Assembly: GCA_963978545.1 (NCBI GenBank)
Contig: OZ021722.1
Span: 34,303,365 to 34,367,364 of the forward strand
Origin: Linyphia triangularis
Lineage: Eukaryota; Arthropoda; Arachnida; Araneae; Linyphiidae
Direction: 5' to 3'
DNA length: 64,000 nt
Position 1 is the stretch's first letter. Each line of letters begins with the position of its first letter. The position numbers and the translations under genes are program-made. The notes beneath the pieces are model-generated. The model was given only the letters and a program-made list of their open reading frames with translations, had not been told where the DNA came from and did no database searches. Below are positions 38,851-51,124 of the stretch, in pieces.

Positions 38851-41080
38851 AAGAAATAAGAATAAATTTTATCAAGTGAACATTATAAACTGTTAAGGTA
38901 CATTTATACAATTTTTAATTAAAAAGTCAATAAATTGTCTTTTAATCAAACTAATCCCTAAATCAACAATATGCCTTTTTTTCTGAAATTATGTTTGTTA
39001 CAACAACATTGTTAGTTTACTTTGAGGAAGAGAGAAAGAAGGCTAGCGATTCAATCAATTTTAATAATCTTAGGAAAAAAAATTAATGCATTGGAGAGAA
39101 AATAGAGAAAGGTTTAAAGAGAAAAAGGAAATGAAAACTCAAACAATATCACAAATAATATGAATATTTAAAATAATATGATACAAAGACCCATAAAAAA
39201 TTGACATCTGAAAATTTGGACTTTCTCATCCTATATGATTGATGGGAAAGAAACAAAAAACTCGCCAATTTTACATTTTTGTCGACATTTTTGGTTAGAT
39301 TAATTTTAAAATAAATTCTCAAAATGACCGAATTTGGTAACCCCTTTTGGTAAAAAAAAAAGGTCAATTTTTACTTTTGTTAAGAATGTTGCCCTTGTGT
39401 TTGACAGATATAGACTATAGAGTCACGCAGCCTTTGCTTTACATATTGCTACATTAGTGTAGTAGCTAAAACGAATATTTTAAATTTAATTTAAAAAAAA
39501 ATATTGGGAAAAATATATTTGAATATAGAAAAGAAAATTAAAACTTAATATTTAATCTTTATATGCATTGCTGAACATTACTTTCGCTAACCATTGTCAT
39601 CACAATCTTTCCCCAGTGTAACCATGTCAAAAGAAATGAAATTCTCGATTTCTGAGCTTTCAGATCATTGTACACAGCTGAATTTTTATTAAGACCAAAT
39701 GGTCCCATAATTGCATACACCTCTACAGTTTCATTAAAATCGATTAACTATGTTCAGACTTGCATAAGCTACTATTTCTAAAATGGCAGATTTTTGAAAA
39801 ATTTATTAGCTTGTCTTGTCTACTCAATATACGTAAGAAATTGAGGACGTTTTATGGAAGATTTCATTACTTTCTATACACAGAAAAATCATAATTGAAT
39901 TATCAGCATCAAAATAAAACTTTTTACCGTTTAGGAACCCTTGAAGAAAGTTTAATTTATTATCACAATTTCAATAATATTTCAAGCATTTGAAGAAAAA
40001 AAAAATAACGTTTTTTTTTTCAAAGACCCAACAAGTAATAATGAAAACAAAGTGAGCGTATTCTTCTATTTATACAGTATACAGTTCTTTGTGACGTCAT
40101 TACAACACGTGGTAAATATTGACTTTCCTCTGAGAAAACATAGGATAATGGGAAATATTTCGGGCGTTATAAATTACACGACCAAGTGATTTAAAGAAGT
40201 AATTTTTCGGAAAGTACGTGAAGCGTAAAACACTCGCCAGTGCCCACTGGTGCATTCTTTTCATAATTTGCGAGTAAACCATTTTCATGTGCCATTGTTT
40301 GCTTTCTATTATTCACTGTTTTAGTAATTATCGTATTATGTTCTTCTTTTGGACTCACTTTTCTAATCAGTTAACTTTTATTTTTCGTTCTTCAATAAGT
40401 TTACCTCGTACATTTCATTATTATCAAATAGTGAATAATTAAAATACAAAATATTATAATAATGGCAAGTTCATCAAATACAATGTACATGCATTAAATT
40501 TTTTAGGGCTGTATCAGTAGCAAAGAAAAATGGCAACGCTAATCAAATGTGTTATTATATATATATATTAAAAAAAAAGAATCGCTTGGAGATAAGATCC
40601 AGAATAAGAGAGAATCCATAACAAGAAGATAATCCAGAGTGTGATATCATATATGAATAGTTAAGATACCGATAAATGAAACCCGTGCTAACTTTAAACA
40701 AGATGTCTAGCAGTGTAATGAATGAATATTCAATCACCACTTTATCATAGACGACTTTTTTTTTACCCCCCCCCCCTCCTACCTCCAACCCATTCGTTTA
40801 ATATATTCTTCTCTGAAGCCTGTCTAATATGTCAAATCTTTTTCCCTCCAGAACCAAAGCTCAAATAGTTATTAGGCTATAACCAAGCTTGCATTTGAAA
40901 CCATCAGCTAGAAGAATCAAACAAAATATCTGTGAGAATCGATCTAGGATTGATTGATTTTGGTAATCCACTCATGCTAATTTTACTTAAACGTTAAAAT
41001 GACAAACCGAAAGAAGAAAAAGAAAAAAAAAAAAAATGAAAAAAAAATACGTGATAAAACATGGAATAAACGTTCTTGGC
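38851..41080. other. AT-rich stretch, no gene or clear element
   Basis: It has poly(A/T) tracts, a C-run near 40767 and a short (TA)n near 40558. A CRE-like TGACGTCA lies at 40092-40099. I see no splice-bounded protein-like frame. Confidence 0.4.
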
Positions 41081-41246
41081 TATACTAGAAGACAACATAC
41101 CTTGAGCTCACTAAATACGCAGTAGGAACCAGTTCTCCTATTGTTGTAGGTTGTTCAGTGAACTCAAGGCATGTTGTCTTCTACTATAGGCTAAGGCATG
41201 TTGTCTTCTAGTATAGGCTAAGGCATATTGTCTTCTGGTATAGGCT
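41081..41246. repeat. Inverted repeat joined to three exact 27-bp tandem units
   Basis: An arm at 41081-41111 (TATACTAGAAGACAACATAC and on) is mirrored at 41157-41187. The mirrored arm is the first of three 27-base units starting at 41166, 41193 and 41220, each containing AAGGCATGTTGTCTTCT or a one-base variant. The structure looks like a MITE end amplified in tandem. Confidence 0.8.
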
Positions 41247-41288
41247 AAGGGATACATAAAATAAATAAATACGATATACTTTTCCAGA

Positions 41289-41484
41289 AGATTTTCGGAA
41301 GCATAAGAAGAAAAATCTTACCAGATGGTTCTAAATTGTCTCCTTATTAGATTCAGCATCTTATTGGTTAAGACAATAGTTAAAATCATAAAATAATGAA
41401 GTCGCTCTGCGCAGGAATGCCTTTAATAAAAACATAATTGAGATTAACTTCACTTTAGATGTTCTGTACTAAGCACAATTCAAT
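41289..41484 (+). repeat. Dispersed direct repeat, copy 1 (196 bp)
   Basis: It matches 50633-50829 in the same orientation at about nine in ten bases, from AGATTTTCGGAAGCATAAG to CACAATTCAAT or its variant. Similarity stops abruptly at both ends. No family is recognised. Confidence 0.75.
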
Positions 41485-42179
41485 TTATCTTGATCAGTGT
41501 TGGGCAACAGGTATACTTCGAAATTTTCTTTTCAATCGTATGCAATCTGATGGTTTTGTGAGACAAACAAAAGAAAAACCTGTTAAGGCCCTTTCTCTTT
41601 CACTCTTTTTATTGGATAAAAATAATACACGTGGATTCGTTATTTTCTAGGAAGATAATTACAATTAAAAGGTTCAATTCTACCCTATTCATTAAAATAT
41701 AAATTTCTTCCTTGAATATATTTCGTAACTTCCATACAATCATCATAAATTTTCTCATCAGATGTAATGTTAAAAATGAACTGAAGTTGAGGTTTGTCAA
41801 AAATTTCTACTTTGGGCACCGCTTTTATGCATTTATGTGGAGTATTTCTAAGAAGAATTTTCGTCTCAGCGACATTTTTAGGAGAGTTCTACAGGAAATG
41901 CATCAAATAATTTTAAAAGAAAATTAGGAGTATTATTTGCATCATTTAAAAATATTAATTATCCCAAGGAATAAAGGAACACTATTGGTATCATTTCGGT
42001 GTCTGTCTGATGGTCCAAAAAAGGAAAAGTTAACAAAAACATGGGAGCTATGGTGGTTTAAATAAAATTTGGTACACAGCTAGTTCATAAATATCTAAAT
42101 GTAGACAATCAATTTTTTTTTTTTTTTAATTTTACGACAATATTTTTAAGTTTGAAAAAAAAAAAAATTTGTTTAATTA

Positions 42180-43388
42180 CTAGCTGAATACCCGTGCTTC
42201 GCTACGAAGTTTTAACAAGTGCAATATTTTAGCTAGCTGTGAGGCCTCGCGTTGCGGAAATCTGCCATTCGCGTATAGGTCCCTTCACTCGCAGGAATGT
42301 TCATCGCTACACAAAATTGAGCTCGCTTCGTTCGCTGAAATGTTCATTGACGCATAAACACCAGGCTTACTTCACTCGTTGAAAGGATCATTGACTCACT
42401 AAACTCGCTTCACTCACTAAAATCTAATTGCTACGTAAAGCCTTAATATTCCTTGTCTCCCTTGTCGAGAAAAAAAAATTCCCCGTTAATACAATAATAC
42501 AACACCCCGTTAAGATTATTTTAACACGTGTTTGTGGAAAGAAAAATTAGAGGCCAAAACTACTTATGTTGAAACTTTCAGAGATCTAGGCCTATTAGAA
42601 GTCGCTTTTTGGGAAAAAAAATTAATTAAAAAAATTAAATAAAAAACAAATTAAAATGTTAACATTCTTTTTGCCTGTCCAATTAGAAGGCCAAAACAAC
42701 TTGAGCTGAAAATTTCAGAACTGTAGCCCAATTACAGATCGTTTTGTAAAATATTTGTTAATTCATTAAAAAAAAAATTAAAAAACAATATCAATTTTAA
42801 TATTCTGTTTTTCAAAAATCCAATTAGAAGGTCACAACTACTTATGTTGAAAATTTCAAAGCTGTAGCCCTATTAAAAATCGTTTAAGTAAAATATTTGG
42901 TAATTAATTAAAAAAAAACTAATCAAAAATTGATCATTCTGTTTTTCAAAAGTCCAATTAGAAGGCCAAACTACTTATGTTGAAAATTTCAGAGATGCAG
43001 CTCGATTAGAAATCGGTTTTTTTGTAAAATATGTGTTAATTAATTAAAAAAATTAATTAAAAAAAATAAATAAAAAAAATAATCAAAATTTTAAAATTCT
43101 GTTTTTTTAAACTACAATTAGAAGACTGAAACTACTTATGTGGAAAATTTCGGAGCTGTATCTCTGTTTAAAGTCACTATGTAAAAAAAAAAAAAAAAAA
43201 TTAAAAAATTAATTAAAAAATAACTAATTAAAATTTTAACATTCTGTTTGACATGTATACAATTAGAAGGCCAAAACTACTAATGCTGAAAATTTCAGAG
43301 CTCTACTCCAATTTTAAGTAGGTTTCTATAGATCCACAGACAGACAGACAAATAGACAGACAGACACAGCTTGTTTTATTATTATAGA
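42180..43388 (-). mobile_element. Helitron-like element with six degenerate tandem units
   Basis: On the minus strand it starts TCTATAATAATAAAAC after an A and ends GCACGGGTATTCAGCTAG before a T, fitting A^TC...CTRR^T insertion. A TTCG-TAG-CGAA fold precedes the 3' end. A GACAGACA microsatellite lies just inside the 5' end. There is no terminal inverted repeat, no TSD and no coding region. Confidence 0.65.
42540..43330. repeat. Six tandem units of about 133-160 bp
   Basis: The phrase GGCCAAAACTACTTATGTTG and its variants recur at about 42558, 42695, 42836, 42969, 43129 and 43275. Each is followed by GAAAATTTCAGAGCTGTAG-like sequence and then A-rich TTAATTAAAAAAA tracts. Read in reverse, the core AGCTCTGAAATTTTCA resembles the ACTCTGAAAATTGG of the 148-bp array at 24060-26095. 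Confidence 0.85.
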
Positions 43389-44731
43389 TGACGTGTTGGT
43401 ACCAAATGAAAGCTATAGTATGGATTATATGATTGAAAAATATGTAACATCTGTGGTTTGTTTCAGCTTGTACAGATTCAAAAATTGTATGAAATCATTA
43501 ACTGATAATGAAACATATTGCAAGATGGATTTATTTTGTAATTCCTTTAATTAGTTTTATTTTTGTCCCTGCCAAAATAAGTATATTAGGAAAGTTAATA
43601 TTTATGCTCATGGTGTTTCGATGCTTTGCATAAGAAATATATTATTTTAATGAAAAAATTTTGCGGATTTCGGAAGCGTGCGAGGTGGCACTATTTTAGG
43701 AAAAGGAATTGTATATATTTTAATGAAATATTTAATTATTATGCATTAAATTTTTGTTCACACTTGAATAAATTAAGAACTGTAAGCATTTTTTTCATTA
43801 TTATTCTTACCTCACAGCTCATGTTGCCGAGGCTCGTCAGCTACGCTACTGACCTTTAACACTACATTAATAAACTCCATGTCTCCATAATGCTACAACT
43901 TGACATGTCTCCTGTATGAGACTATGACCATATTAACGGTACTGTCTATGCATAAGGTTAAAATAAGCAACGATATCCCACAATTAGCAGAAAATTTCTC
44001 CTATGCTTTAAGAAAATGATTTTATAGAACTTTTATGACTCTCAACAATAACAAGCAATCCTTGGCTTTGACTATGCTCCATACTAAAAGCTGAAATATT
44101 ACTGCACAGTAATAACTCTGAGATAAAATCCAATGAAAACCTGGTATATATTGGAGGAGAGGAGATAAATAGGATCAAGCCCACTAATTCACAGCTATTT
44201 TGAACGAGATACTGTTTTGTCCAGTCAACCATGAAGCGTTGGCGTGAATTATTTAGGCAAAAAGCATTAAAAATTTCACGATATAAGGAATGAGTGAACC
44301 GTCACTGAGATTTTCCTGAACAAAATACCTGTGATGACCATCGTAATTACTCTCCAAGGAAATAAAATTTCAAACGTGATTGTTGCTTCCTTAATAATGT
44401 AAACCCGATTTTTATAAATAGTTAAACACGAAGTGAGGAATAAATAATAAAAAAATGGTTTATTTTCACAAAGATATTGGATGTGCTACTTTATTAAGCC
44501 ACTCCATGTTTGAATAGATATTGAATAGCAGATAAGAGGATAATCAGGGGCTGTCAAAGGACCTTTTTGGTTCAATTGTGTTACATACGGTGGCAAAGAT
44601 AATTCGCCAACCTTAGGAAACTGACAAGATTTGTTATTTCAATGTCGTCAGCAGTATTCCGGAGACGTGATTGGTTAGAATTACTGCTGCTTGTGGATTA
44701 ACGCCAAATACATCCTCTTTTCACCAAAAAA
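43389..44731. other. AT-rich stretch without recognised genes
   Basis: The frames at 43626-43859 (plus) and 44008-44232 (minus) are short and resemble no family I know. No paired splice sites support them. Confidence 0.35.
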
Positions 44732-44739
44732 CGCTTAAT

Positions 44740-46389
44740 CTATGGCGGCTCGTGCACTACAGCCAGTACAGTCGGGCTGCATCTAAATTTATTAGTTCAA
44801 AACTAAAACTATATATCTACAATTTTCTAAAATGAAGATCCAATTTATACGGTAAGTGAAAAAAAAATCCGATAAACGACAATCTTCTTGCCTGAATAAT
44901 TCACGAGAAAAAAAAACCGTTTCTATTTAAAGTGATCTTCCTCCGAACGGCAGCCGTGTGTTCCAGAAAAGCGTTTCGGGCTGCGACGTTACCACCGCGT
45001 TGCCATGGTGACCAATTTAAAACAATAGAAGCCTTTCCTCCACGCAATACATAACGATGCTGCCAATCACGAATTTATTCTATCTTCGGCTGCCCTTGAG
45101 AATTCGAGGAGCTGATTGGTTATGCTTGAAAATAGCCTTGAGTGAAAGAGGATGGGAATTAAACGGTTTCTAGAAATCGACTGGTCCTTTTGAAACATTG
45201 AGGAGTGTCGGCACCTTTTGTTCTAAATCTACGCAAAAACAAAGTATGAACTTTTCCGTGTTTATTTACAAACATTATTTTGTTGGCCATAATTGATTGT
45301 GCTGAATAGAAATGATTAGACAAAAAGGTAGCTCTCTGATTAGACGCTTCATGCAATAACTCATAAAAGCAGTATTGTTTTTAAGTAAACAAGAACTTAC
45401 ATTTAGAAGCCCCAAAACGAGAGGTATTATGTTTTTTTTTTTTTTTTTGTTTTTTTTTTAAATCAAAACTATAGAGAATGGTTTGATTAATTGTTCTTAT
45501 TTCATAATGTTATGTTATAAATGTTAGCATTTTGTACAAATTGAAACTTCGATTTGAGTATTATAGAATCTGCGTTCATTTTTTGCGATGTACAACACTT
45601 GGAAATATTGCAAAAATAGGTCAAATGTGTTTATAGTTTTTCTGCTTTAAAATAATCTCTAAAGAGAATTTTTGCAAGGTAATGGTATCATCTGAAGGCT
45701 AGATATTTTATTAGTTTCCAGTACTAGTTTGTTCTGAAAATAAATTTGAATATTTTAAACTCATTATCTAAAAAATCGTGTTTTTGGCACGTTTAACTTC
45801 ATTTAAACAGTAATAATTGAAGTTTAATATGATCGTTTTGAAAAATGATTTGAGAATTAAAATCTTCATGAACTATTAGATGTTTTGAACCTCAGTCAAA
45901 TTAATTAGAAAAGGAAATGAATTTTGCTTAATTTTTAAATGTACAAGTTATCAAAAAATTGCAATTTTTTCTACTTTCATTGTTAAAAAAATTCTATTTA
46001 AAAAACTTTGTATATTCTAGATACAAGATGGAGGTTCAAAACATTAAGAATGATATTACGAACAATTTCCAACCAAAATGTCTTTTCTTGGAATTTTCTT
46101 CCCATAAAACTCGAGTAATTGTTTAAAAATATGCTAATTATAACGAGTTAAATGTTAATTAGTTAATTAATTTTTGAATAAAACAGAAATTTGATTCATG
46201 TAACTATCATTACTAATTATGTACTTTTAAGTGAAAAAAATCCGCTTTTTAAAATGATAATTTTAAAAAAAAAGTCCAAGTGTGATTGTACAAGATTGTG
46301 GAGAGTGTGTGTGTGGTTGGCGGGGGAGGGGTTTCTGGCTAGTCACATGTTTCGGCTGCACTAACATTTCTGACCATGAGCCGCTAATG
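44740..46389. mobile_element. hAT-like element, 1650 bp
   Basis: The left end CTATGGCGGCTCGTG and the inverted right end CATTAGCGGCTCATG pair up imperfectly. CGCTTAAT is duplicated exactly at 44732-44739 and 46390-46397. The body follows 35852-38842, including TTCAAAACTAAAACTATA near the left and TTTCGGCTGCACTAACAT near the right, but lacks module R and the nested insertions. It is non-coding and shows the family without later additions. Confidence 0.8.
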
Positions 46390-46723
46390 CGCTTAATTTC
46401 GTCTGTGTGCCCATTGATAAAGTGACAAATGTGGCAAACTGCGCGAGTTACGTTTTTCTCTTCATTTCCGTGTTTATCGTCTGTCGAAAGCTAAAACCAG
46501 CTGAAGAACGATTGGTTTAATTTTGGTTACGTCATAAACTAGAGTTATGTATGGGTATTTTTAGTGGGCATGCAGAAACCATGTTTTAAAGCCTAAAGTT
46601 TTAACAATGAAGGTTCTTTTAAAATATATGAGATTACTTGAATTGCTCGCGTATCAAATAAAATAACCTTTTGTTACTTTGGAAATTTTACCCTGGATAA
46701 AATCCTTAGAATTTTAGCACATT

Positions 46724-46997
46724 CGCTGCCAATCACGTATCAGCGCAGTATGCCTGATACGTGTAGTAATAGTCTGTCCTGATCAGACTGTACAAGATCG
46801 GCAGACAGATTGTACCCAGCTAACCTTATGGAGGAAAAGAAGACAAGATGTATCTAATATTTATGTCACATGACAAATATTATTTCGTTACTTCAGTTAA
46901 TGCCAGCATGAACGGAAACTCCGATCGGGTACAGTCTGGTCAGGACAGACTACTGGAGAGTAACAAGACATTCCGCTGTGATACGTGATCGACAGCG
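46724..46997. mobile_element. MITE-like inverted repeat, 274 bp
   Basis: The ends CGCTGCCAATCACGTATCA and, inverted, CGCTGTCGATCACGTATCA pair over about 29 bases. Inner arms containing GTCTGTCCTGA and TCAGGACAGAC pair as well. No clear TSD is visible. Confidence 0.65.
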
Positions 46998-47363
46998 TAT
47001 AACTACAATAATAATTTTAGCAAGTGATTAAAAATATAAATATAAGGAAGGGTTTAAATATTTGTCATTAATGTAAAAGTTTAATAAAATTTTACCCCTT
47101 ATAAATTATTTGAAATTAAATTTTAATTGCTTAAACTATTTTTCAATTATCGTTTAAAATTAAATTTAAATTCCTTAACCTCTTTTTTTTTTTTTTCTTT
47201 TTTTTTTAATTGGACTTCAACCTTCCTAAACCACAAATCATGGAGCAGGTTCTATTTTCATTCAACAATTTTTTCACAATTACTTCTTTCAATTGACAAT
47301 TTTTTTTCGCAGTTATTTCAATTCAACCTTAAAGTAATGCAGTTAACTTGTATTTGCTTCTAG

Positions 47364-47541
47364 TTGGTTGTATTCAGATTATCTGGCGCCGTCAGTAACA
47401 CGAGGGCTATAATGCGCCGAAACATTTCGTCATTTTACAAACCAACATACATTTACAAACACCCATGCCTAACACGGGACTCGAACCCGCAACCTCGCGG
47501 TCTAGAAGCTAGCACGCTAACCACTATACCGTTTGGTCGGC
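47364..47541 (-). mobile_element. tRNA-derived SINE, copy B
   Basis: On the minus strand the head is GCCGACCAAACGGTATAGTG, then an A-box-like TAGTGGTTAGCGTGC and the B-box GGTTCGAGTCC. A body of about 95 bases follows, with an end made of CAACCA. The 14-base duplication GTATTTGCTTCTAG flanks it exactly (47350-47363 and 47542-47555). The plus-strand frame over it is spurious. Confidence 0.92.
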
Positions 47542-48265
47542 GTATTTGCTTCTAGAAACATTCAAGAGTTGGAATGGTGCTGATTGGATGTCAGTCATTG
47601 TGGGTATAAGTTGATCTCTCTTTGTGATATCTAAACCAGTCAAGAGGTTCAAGTGGATTTTGGGTTTGAAACGAATCAAAAAAGTTTTGATATTTAACAG
47701 TGGCTGCTGTAAGAGGAAGATACTATTTTTGAGTTACAGTAAAAATACATGGCTGTATTTTTGTTAGCCGACATTTCATTAAAGCGTTTGTATCGTAGGT
47801 GAACTGATGATGTAGTTGTCTTTCAACCATACCATATAAAGTTTTATTGCGTTTAGAAGTTTCTTCTTTTCCATCGTAACAGTCTGTAAAATTATTTTCG
47901 ATGAATAGAGCGACCAAATATTTTTACCTTTTATAAATATAAGAACTGATGTCTAACTGCACAAAGGCGGATCAAGAGTGAAGGGGTTCTTTTTATTTAA
48001 AAGTCAGGCTTTTCTTTGCATCTTTTCAGTTCCTTTCTTGGTGTTCGAAACCTCTTAGTATTTGTTAACGAGTGTGACACACGACACTAGTCAATACATA
48101 AATGGCATTATTAACATCTGCGCATGGAATCATAAATTTGACTCCAACTCGTCACTGTATTTATGGTATACCTGATCTTTTATTTAATCGTTATGTTCCT
48201 GTGTCGTTTCAATATAATTGTTCAATTCATTAGTGTCGGTTCAATACAACAAGACCAATGGCAAG

Positions 48266-48445
48266 GCCGACCAAACCGTATAGTGGTTAGCGTGCTAGCC
48301 TCTGGACCGCGAGGCTGCGGGTTCGAGTCCCGTGTTTGGCATGGGTGTTTGTAAATGTATGCTGGCTTGTCTAATGACGAATGTTTCGGCGCAATATAGC
48401 CCTCGTGTTGCTGACGGTGCCAGATAATCTGAAAACAACCAACCA
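48266..48445 (+). mobile_element. tRNA-derived SINE, copy C (plus strand)
   Basis: This is the only forward copy. The head is GCCGACCAAACCGTATAGTG, with A- and B-boxes as in copy B. The tail is AAAACAACCAACC. The flanks ACCAATGGCAAG (48254-48265) and ACCAACGGCAAG (48446-48457) match in 11 of 12. Confidence 0.9.
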
Positions 48446-49479
48446 ACCAACGGCAAGAATTTTCCAATTCTTATTACTATGACGAAAACTAAGTAGATCT
48501 TTTTGAAAGAATTTGTACACGATTGGATGTGAGAATTATTGACCTATTTCAGATGTGTATACGATATTGTTTAGGAATTGTATCATGTTTGAAAATTATT
48601 TCAGAGTTATTCTGATTTGTTATTCAAAGTTATTTCAGAGTTATCAGATATATTCAGATATATTTCAGAGTTAGTAAATGCAGATTCCATTTCACAGAGC
48701 ATTCTTCTCGGAAGTACTTCTTTAAACGTCAACCATTTTTACGCACTAAATCCAGAATCTAATAGTTCAACTAATCAACTCGTTCATAAAGAGTCAATTT
48801 TATTACTTAATACATCAAGTAATATATAATACAAAATTATTTTACCAATTCAATACAATATTTTCTTGTGCATAATTTTTCTCTAGCAGTCATCATATCT
48901 AAGGAAATATAAGGTTAATTACATCTAAGGAATTCTGTTGTATTTGGTAGCAACTCATTACGTGTCTGCTTGTTTTTAATTAGTGAAAATTGTCTATTGG
49001 AAGGGCAGTGATACTTCCAAACCCTCTGTAATTTCTAATGTATTTAAGGCAACATATCTAAAAATATATGTCCTCTTCTAAATTGTGCTACTACCATCTT
49101 TCTAAGCATATAGACCACTGTAGGGCTGCAAAACTTTCGTTTAAAAATTCATTTTCAGTCAAATTGTGTCATATGATGACCAATGCATCCCAAAAATTTC
49201 CCCTCATTATGTAAATCACCAATTATTAGCATTAAATCATTTAAACTATTTCCTTGGTGTTCAATTGAAATAATTGCGAAAAAGTCGAATGAAAACTAAT
49301 TTTCTTTTATGTCATATCATTATCTTTTTTTTGTTATAAATTGCATCAAACTGCTTCTTTTTTTAAATATTAAAGTTGGTATGAGTAGTTTTTGACTTCC
49401 ATGTTTAAAAATTTTATAAAATGAGATAAATTTTGTGATTTTAGTAAAATTGTTTGTAAAAGTAATATATTTGTGAATC

Positions 49480-50075
49480 AATAAGTAATCGAAACAAGCG
49501 AAAAAAAGTATTTTTAAAACAATTACTAACAAGAAGTTATTTAAATAGAATGTGTTTCTAGTTGATAAGGTTAAGCATTAAAAACCCTTTCGTATGGTAC
49601 ATATTTGAAGGAAATCATAGCCCCTGTAGCATTCATTATAGACATTTTACTATTACGAGAGAAATTCAAGATGGCGGCAAATGGCCAATATGGGGGGGTG
49701 CTAACTGTTACTTATATTTTTCTAGACTTTAAATACGTTGTTCAAGACATTTTTTTTTAATCTAAAATTCTTTTTTTGCAATTTATTTGATGTTTGATTT
49801 TTTTTTCCCTTTTTTTTTTAACTCTAAATTGACTGAGCTACAATCAAAACAAGCTAATGAAAGTATTTTTAATTCTATTACTATCAAAAGTTATTTACAT
49901 AGGATATGTTTCTAGTTGATAGATTAATCATTGAAAACCCTTTCATTTGGAACATATTTGAAGGAAATCGGAGCCCTGTAGCATTAATTGGTATTTTACT
50001 ATTACGATAGAAATTCAAGATGGCGGCCAATATGGCGGCCTTCCGCCACTTAGATTTTTGCAGACTTTTGATATG
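49480..50075 (+). repeat. Direct duplication, two units about 355 bp apart
   Basis: Both units carry, in order, AAGTATTTTTAA, GTGTTTCTAGTTGATA (or ATGTTTCTAGTTGATA), AACCCTTTC, ACATATTTGAAGGAAATC, TGTAGCATT and GAAATTCAAGATGGCGGC. The units start near 49495 and 49855. The GC-rich AAGATGGCGGCCAATATGGC part stands out from the AT-rich background. The family is unknown. Confidence 0.7.
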
Positions 50076-50632
50076 TTGTTCAGGAAATTTTTCTGAGACG
50101 GAAAATGCAAAAAAACCTTTTGTTGCAATTTATTGTTTGATGTTTTCACCTAGTTTGACTGGACTAAAAAGTGTAAAATGAAATGTAAAAGGCAACTTAA
50201 AACATGGCATAGTTACTACTTGTAAAATAATGTTTATAAAAAAATTAAAAAAATAATAATAATAATAATAAAAAAATAAAAAAATAAAAAAATTTAGTAC
50301 TTGAACAAAATCTGTTGGAAAGTATTGTTTTATTAAAAATTGACGGTTTGATTATGGATATAAAATTTGTATAAAAATTTTAATTATTCAATAATAGATT
50401 ATTCATGTTTTATTCACGGCGAAAAACTGTTTTAAAACTTTAGTTCAGTTAACAATATCCACAGGATCTAAAGGATAAAATACTGATAAATTACTTTTTA
50501 TTTCATTAATCAGATATGTAAGCAAATTTCTAAGTAAAATATCATTTGACAGAGTTCTATACAAATTTCAAATAGATATACAAAAATAATTATTTTTAAA
50601 ATGTTAACTATTTTTCATATTTCATTGAAATT

Positions 50633-50829
50633 AGATTTTCGGAAGCATAAGAAGAAAAATCTTACCCTATGGTTTTAAATTGTCTCCTTAATAGATTCAG
50701 CATCTTATTGGTTAAGGCAATAGTTAAAATCATAAAATAATGAAGTCGCTCTGCACAGGAATGCCTTTAATGAAAATATTATTCAAGATTAATATCACTT
50801 TAGATGTTCGATACTAAACATAATTCAAT
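50633..50829 (+). repeat. Dispersed direct repeat, copy 2 (197 bp)
   Basis: This is the partner of 41289-41484, in the same orientation and with sharp ends. Confidence 0.75.
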
Positions 50830-51003
50830 CTCCCGAAAAACAACTGGCTGTTGTAAAAAAAACCCGCCAAGTAAAATAATCAGTCGGAAAAAGTTGGGAA
50901 ATCTAATGTTTGCAGCCAAGCGGCTGCGTTTAGTTTCTTTGGAATACTTGTACACAATGAACAGAATTTGGATTATTAGGGAGAATCCCCATAGTCAATC
51001 AGA

Positions 51004-51113
51004 ACTTGGCAGGCTAGAGTTATTTCAGATTAATTTCATTTCATTTGCTTAGACTACTTTACACGTATTGCACTGAATTGAGATTAATTTTATAAAAACT
51101 CTAGCCTGCCAAG
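51004..51113. repeat. Short MITE-like hairpin, 110 bp
   Basis: Outer arms ACTTGGCAGGCTAGAGTT and AACTCTAGCCTGCCAAGT are perfect complements (18 bases). A weaker inner match around AGATTAATTT extends the stem. No TSD is assigned. Confidence 0.7.
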
Positions 51114-51124
51114 TACGCCATTAA

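Larger units (their letters stand above)
48458..51124. other. AT-rich stretch with low-copy repeats, no gene seen
   Basis: Apart from the repeats listed separately (49480-50075, 50633-50829 and 51004-51113), it holds AATAAT-type tracts near 50255 and frames of low-complexity composition only. Confidence 0.35.

Noticed and set aside
47436..47541. tRNA gene at each SINE head
   Set aside because: The heads are repeated with the same non-tRNA body, tail and target duplications, and the anticodon arm is degenerate. They are SINEs, not tRNA genes.
47966..47990. GGCGGATCAAGAGTG as another hAT-like end
   Set aside because: Only one end is seen, with a weaker match to the family and no flanking duplication.
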